Part shown: positions 4,925-5,917 of the stretch, in pieces
Numbering within the stretch: the first letter of the stretch is position 1
Layout of the letters: every line of letters starts with the position of its first letter
Origin: an uncultured Oscillospiraceae bacterium
GTDB lineage: Bacteria; Bacillota; Clostridia; Oscillospirales; Acutalibacteraceae
Assembly (NCBI GenBank): GCA_902478455.1
Contig: CABSLJ010000155.1
Span: forward strand, 1 to 5,917
Reading direction: 5' to 3'
Length of the DNA stretch: 5,917 bases
The notes under the pieces: model-generated
Told to the model about the DNA's origin: nothing
What the model saw: the letters and a program-made list of their open reading frames with translations, nothing else
The model's database searches: none
Translations under genes and position numbers: made by a program

Positions 4925-4962
4925 CTGTGAATTTCCGGAAGCAAATCCGGCAATATTCACAG
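4925..4962 (+). repeat. Imperfect inverted repeat upstream of the pyrH promoter
   Basis: CTGTGAAT at 4925-4932 matches ATTCACAG at 4955-4962 as an exact 8-bp inverted repeat. The pairing continues inward: TT at 4933-4934 with AA at 4952-4953, and CCGGA at 4935-4939 with TCCGG at 4946-4950, with two single-base bulges. There is no T-tract, so it is not a terminator. It ends eight bases before the -35 element, a position suited to a regulator-binding site. No binding protein can be named. Confidence 0.5.
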
Positions 4963-4970
4963 GGAAGGAC

Positions 4971-4999
4971 TTTACATCGGCCGGCCGGTATTGTAAAAT
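4971..4999 (+). promoter_or_regulatory. Sigma-A promoter for pyrH-frr
   Basis: TTTACA at 4971-4976 (five of six to TTGACA), a 17-base spacer, then TAAAAT at 4994-4999 (five of six to TATAAT). The spacer contains the palindrome CCGGCCGG at 4981-4988. Transcription would start near 5006, giving a leader of about 28 bases to the TTG start. This gives pyrH a promoter of its own after the tsf terminator. Confidence 0.75.
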
Positions 5000-5033
5000 A
5001 AGATCAATTGAATTGTTGGGGGAGTGTTGCAAC

Positions 5034-5744
5034 TTGCAGCCTAAATACAAAAGGGTGCTCCTGAAATTGAGCGGCGAGGCGCTTGCCGGAAATGGAAAGC
5101 ATGGCCTCGATTTTGATACCGTCCTCTCCATCTGCCAGGCCATCAAGACCTGCAGCAAACTGGGCGTGGAAATCGGCATCGTCGTCGGAGGGGGCAACTT
5201 CTGGCGCGGCCGCAGCAGCGGAAAAATGGACCGCACCCGCGCCGATCACATGGGGATGCTCGCCACCGTGATCAACGCTTTGGGCGTGGCCGACGCGCTT
5301 GAGCAGCTGGGCGTGCCCGTGCGCGTGCAGACGGCCATCTCCATGCAGCAGGTGGCCGAGCCCTACATCCGCAACCGCGCGGTGCGCCATCTGGAAAAGG
5401 GGCGCGTCGTCGTTTTCGGCTGCGGCACCGGCAATCCCTTCTTTTCGACCGACACGGCCGCTTCCCTGCGCGCCGCTGAGATCGACGCCGACATCATCCT
5501 CAAAGCCACCATGGTTGACGGCGTCTACGACTGCGACCCCAAGAAAAACAAGGACGCCGTTAAATATGACACCCTGAGCTTTTACGACGTGCTCAACAAG
5601 AACCTTCAGGTCATGGACAGCACGGCCGCTTCCATGTGCAAGGACAACAACATCCCCATTCTCGTCTTCAGCATCGACGACCCGAACAACATCGTCTCCG
5701 CCGTCTGCGGCGAGCCGATCGGAACATTGGTTAAGGAGGACTAA
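5034..5744 (+). CDS. pyrH: UMP kinase (uridylate kinase)
   Basis: PyrH phosphorylates UMP to UDP with ATP, an essential step of pyrimidine nucleotide synthesis. The bacterial enzyme is a hexamer of the amino acid kinase fold, normally activated by GTP and inhibited by UTP. The start is best placed at TTG 5034, seven bases after GGGGGAGTG (5018-5026), giving 236 residues against about 240 in Bacillus subtilis and the usual beginning KYKRVLLKLSGEAL. The frame is open further upstream, but that part holds the terminator, inverted repeat and promoter. Motifs are KLSGEAL (11-17), VGGGNFWRG (51-59), DHMGMLATVINALG (71-84), GTGNPFFSTDTAA (131-143), KATMVDGVYDCDPKK (157-171) and the C-terminal block MDSTAASMCKDNNIPILVF (194-212). 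frr starts three bases after its stop and its ribosome binding site lies inside the pyrH end, so the two are translated from one mRNA. Confidence 0.98.
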   Translation: MQPKYKRVLLKLSGEALAGNGKHGLDFDTVLSICQAIKTCSKLGVEIGIVVGGGNFWRGRSSGKMDRTRADHMGMLATVINALGVADALEQLGVPVRVQTAISMQQVAEPYIRNRAVRHLEKGRVVVFGCGTGNPFFSTDTAASLRAAEIDADIILKATMVDGVYDCDPKKNKDAVKYDTLSFYDVLNKNLQVMDSTAASMCKDNNIPILVFSIDDPNNIVSAVCGEPIGTLVKED

Positions 5745-5747
5745 ATC

Positions 5748-5882
5748 ATGAAAGAGGTATTTGCCCATACGGAGGAGCGCATGCAAAAGACCGTCAAGGT
5801 GCTTGCAGGTGAGTATTCCGCCATCCGCGCAGGACGCGCCAATCCCGCCGTGCTCGACAAAATCACCGTCGATTACTACGGC
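5748..5882 (+). CDS. frr: Ribosome recycling factor, 3'-truncated by sequence end
   Basis: RRF works with EF-G to split the post-termination ribosome into subunits for a new round of translation. Only the first 45 codons are genomic here (MKEVFAHTEERMQKT... to ...DKITVDYYG), out of about 185 usual for the family. The segment contains the conserved AIRAGRANPAVLDKITVDYYG, which belongs to the first long helix of the three-helix bundle and the turn leading to the hinge. The start is the ATG at 5748, with ribosome binding site AAGGAGGA at 5733-5740 overlapping the end of pyrH. This is the standard pyrH-frr arrangement and implies translational coupling. Adapter sequence begins at or near 5883. 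The apparent stop codon at 5901-5903 (reading ...LSLIHI, then TGA) is artificial, so the gene is not a pseudogene; it simply runs off the assembled sequence. Confidence 0.95.
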
Positions 5883-5917
5883 CTGTCTCTTATACACATC
5901 TGACGCTGCCGACGAAT
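5883..5917. other. Untrimmed Nextera/Tn5 sequencing adapter (non-genomic)
   Basis: Bases 5883-5901 read CTGTCTCTTATACACATCT, the 19-bp Tn5 mosaic end. Bases 5902-5915 read GACGCTGCCGACGA, the reverse complement of the Nextera read-1 adapter arm. The final AT is probably the first part of an index. This is library-preparation sequence left on the end of the assembled sequence, not a transposon of the organism. The exact junction could be off by a base or two if genomic bases happen to match the mosaic end. Confidence 0.98.

Noticed and set aside
4860..5033. Upstream extension of pyrH by 58 codons
   Set aside because: It spans the tsf terminator, the inverted repeat and the pyrH promoter, and UMP kinases begin close to KYKRVLLKLSGEAL.
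5004..5897. Minus-strand open frame opposite pyrH and frr beginning MYKRQ
   Set aside because: Its start codon and first residues are encoded by the sequencing adapter at 5883-5917, and the rest is antisense to pyrH and frr.
5883..5901. Possible transposon end (Tn5/IS50 mosaic end)
   Set aside because: The mosaic end is followed directly by the Nextera adapter arm and sits at the very end of the sequence, so it is library-preparation sequence, not a resident mobile element.

Overview
This window is an ordinary chromosomal stretch from a spore-forming Clostridia-class Firmicute. Moderately high GC coding sequence, strong Gram-positive ribosome binding sites, AT-rich extended -10 promoters and the sporulation sigma factors together suggest an Oscillospiraceae/Ruminococcaceae-like gut anaerobe; that placement is inference. 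All supported genes are on the + strand. I found no mobile element, CRISPR array, tRNA, rRNA or defence system.

Layout. (1) 1-2051 is a sporulation block: sigE without the start of its pro-sequence, sigG behind a near-perfect sigma-F promoter at 734-762, a strong terminator, and a YlmC/YmxH-family PRC-barrel gene with a TTG start. (2) 2090-2893 is a vegetative single-gene unit: an extended -10 sigma-A promoter, a membrane-anchored protein of unknown function, and a terminator. (3) 2945-4896 is rpsB-tsf (ribosomal protein S2 and elongation factor Ts). It has its own extended -10 promoter, a long structured leader, an intercistronic terminator and a final terminator. (4) 4925-5882 is pyrH-frr (UMP kinase and ribosome recycling factor), with its own promoter and a TTG start for pyrH. 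frr is cut off after 45 codons.

The last 35 bases (5883-5917) are not genomic. They match the Tn5 mosaic end plus Nextera/Illumina adapter, so the sequence ends in untrimmed adapter that creates a false stop codon for frr. The first base lies inside sigE, so both ends are truncated.

How the genes work together: sigE (mother cell) and sigG (forespore) are the paired compartment-specific sigma factors of endospore formation. The RNA around the start of sigG could let read-through message from sigE stay untranslated, while message from the forespore promoter is translated. rpsB, tsf, pyrH and frr form the widely conserved translation/nucleotide cluster. I see no undescribed system. The items most worth a second look are the 24-bp rpsB leader structure, the sigG leader pairing, the inverted repeat before the pyrH promoter, the uncharacterised anchored protein and the adapter artefact.
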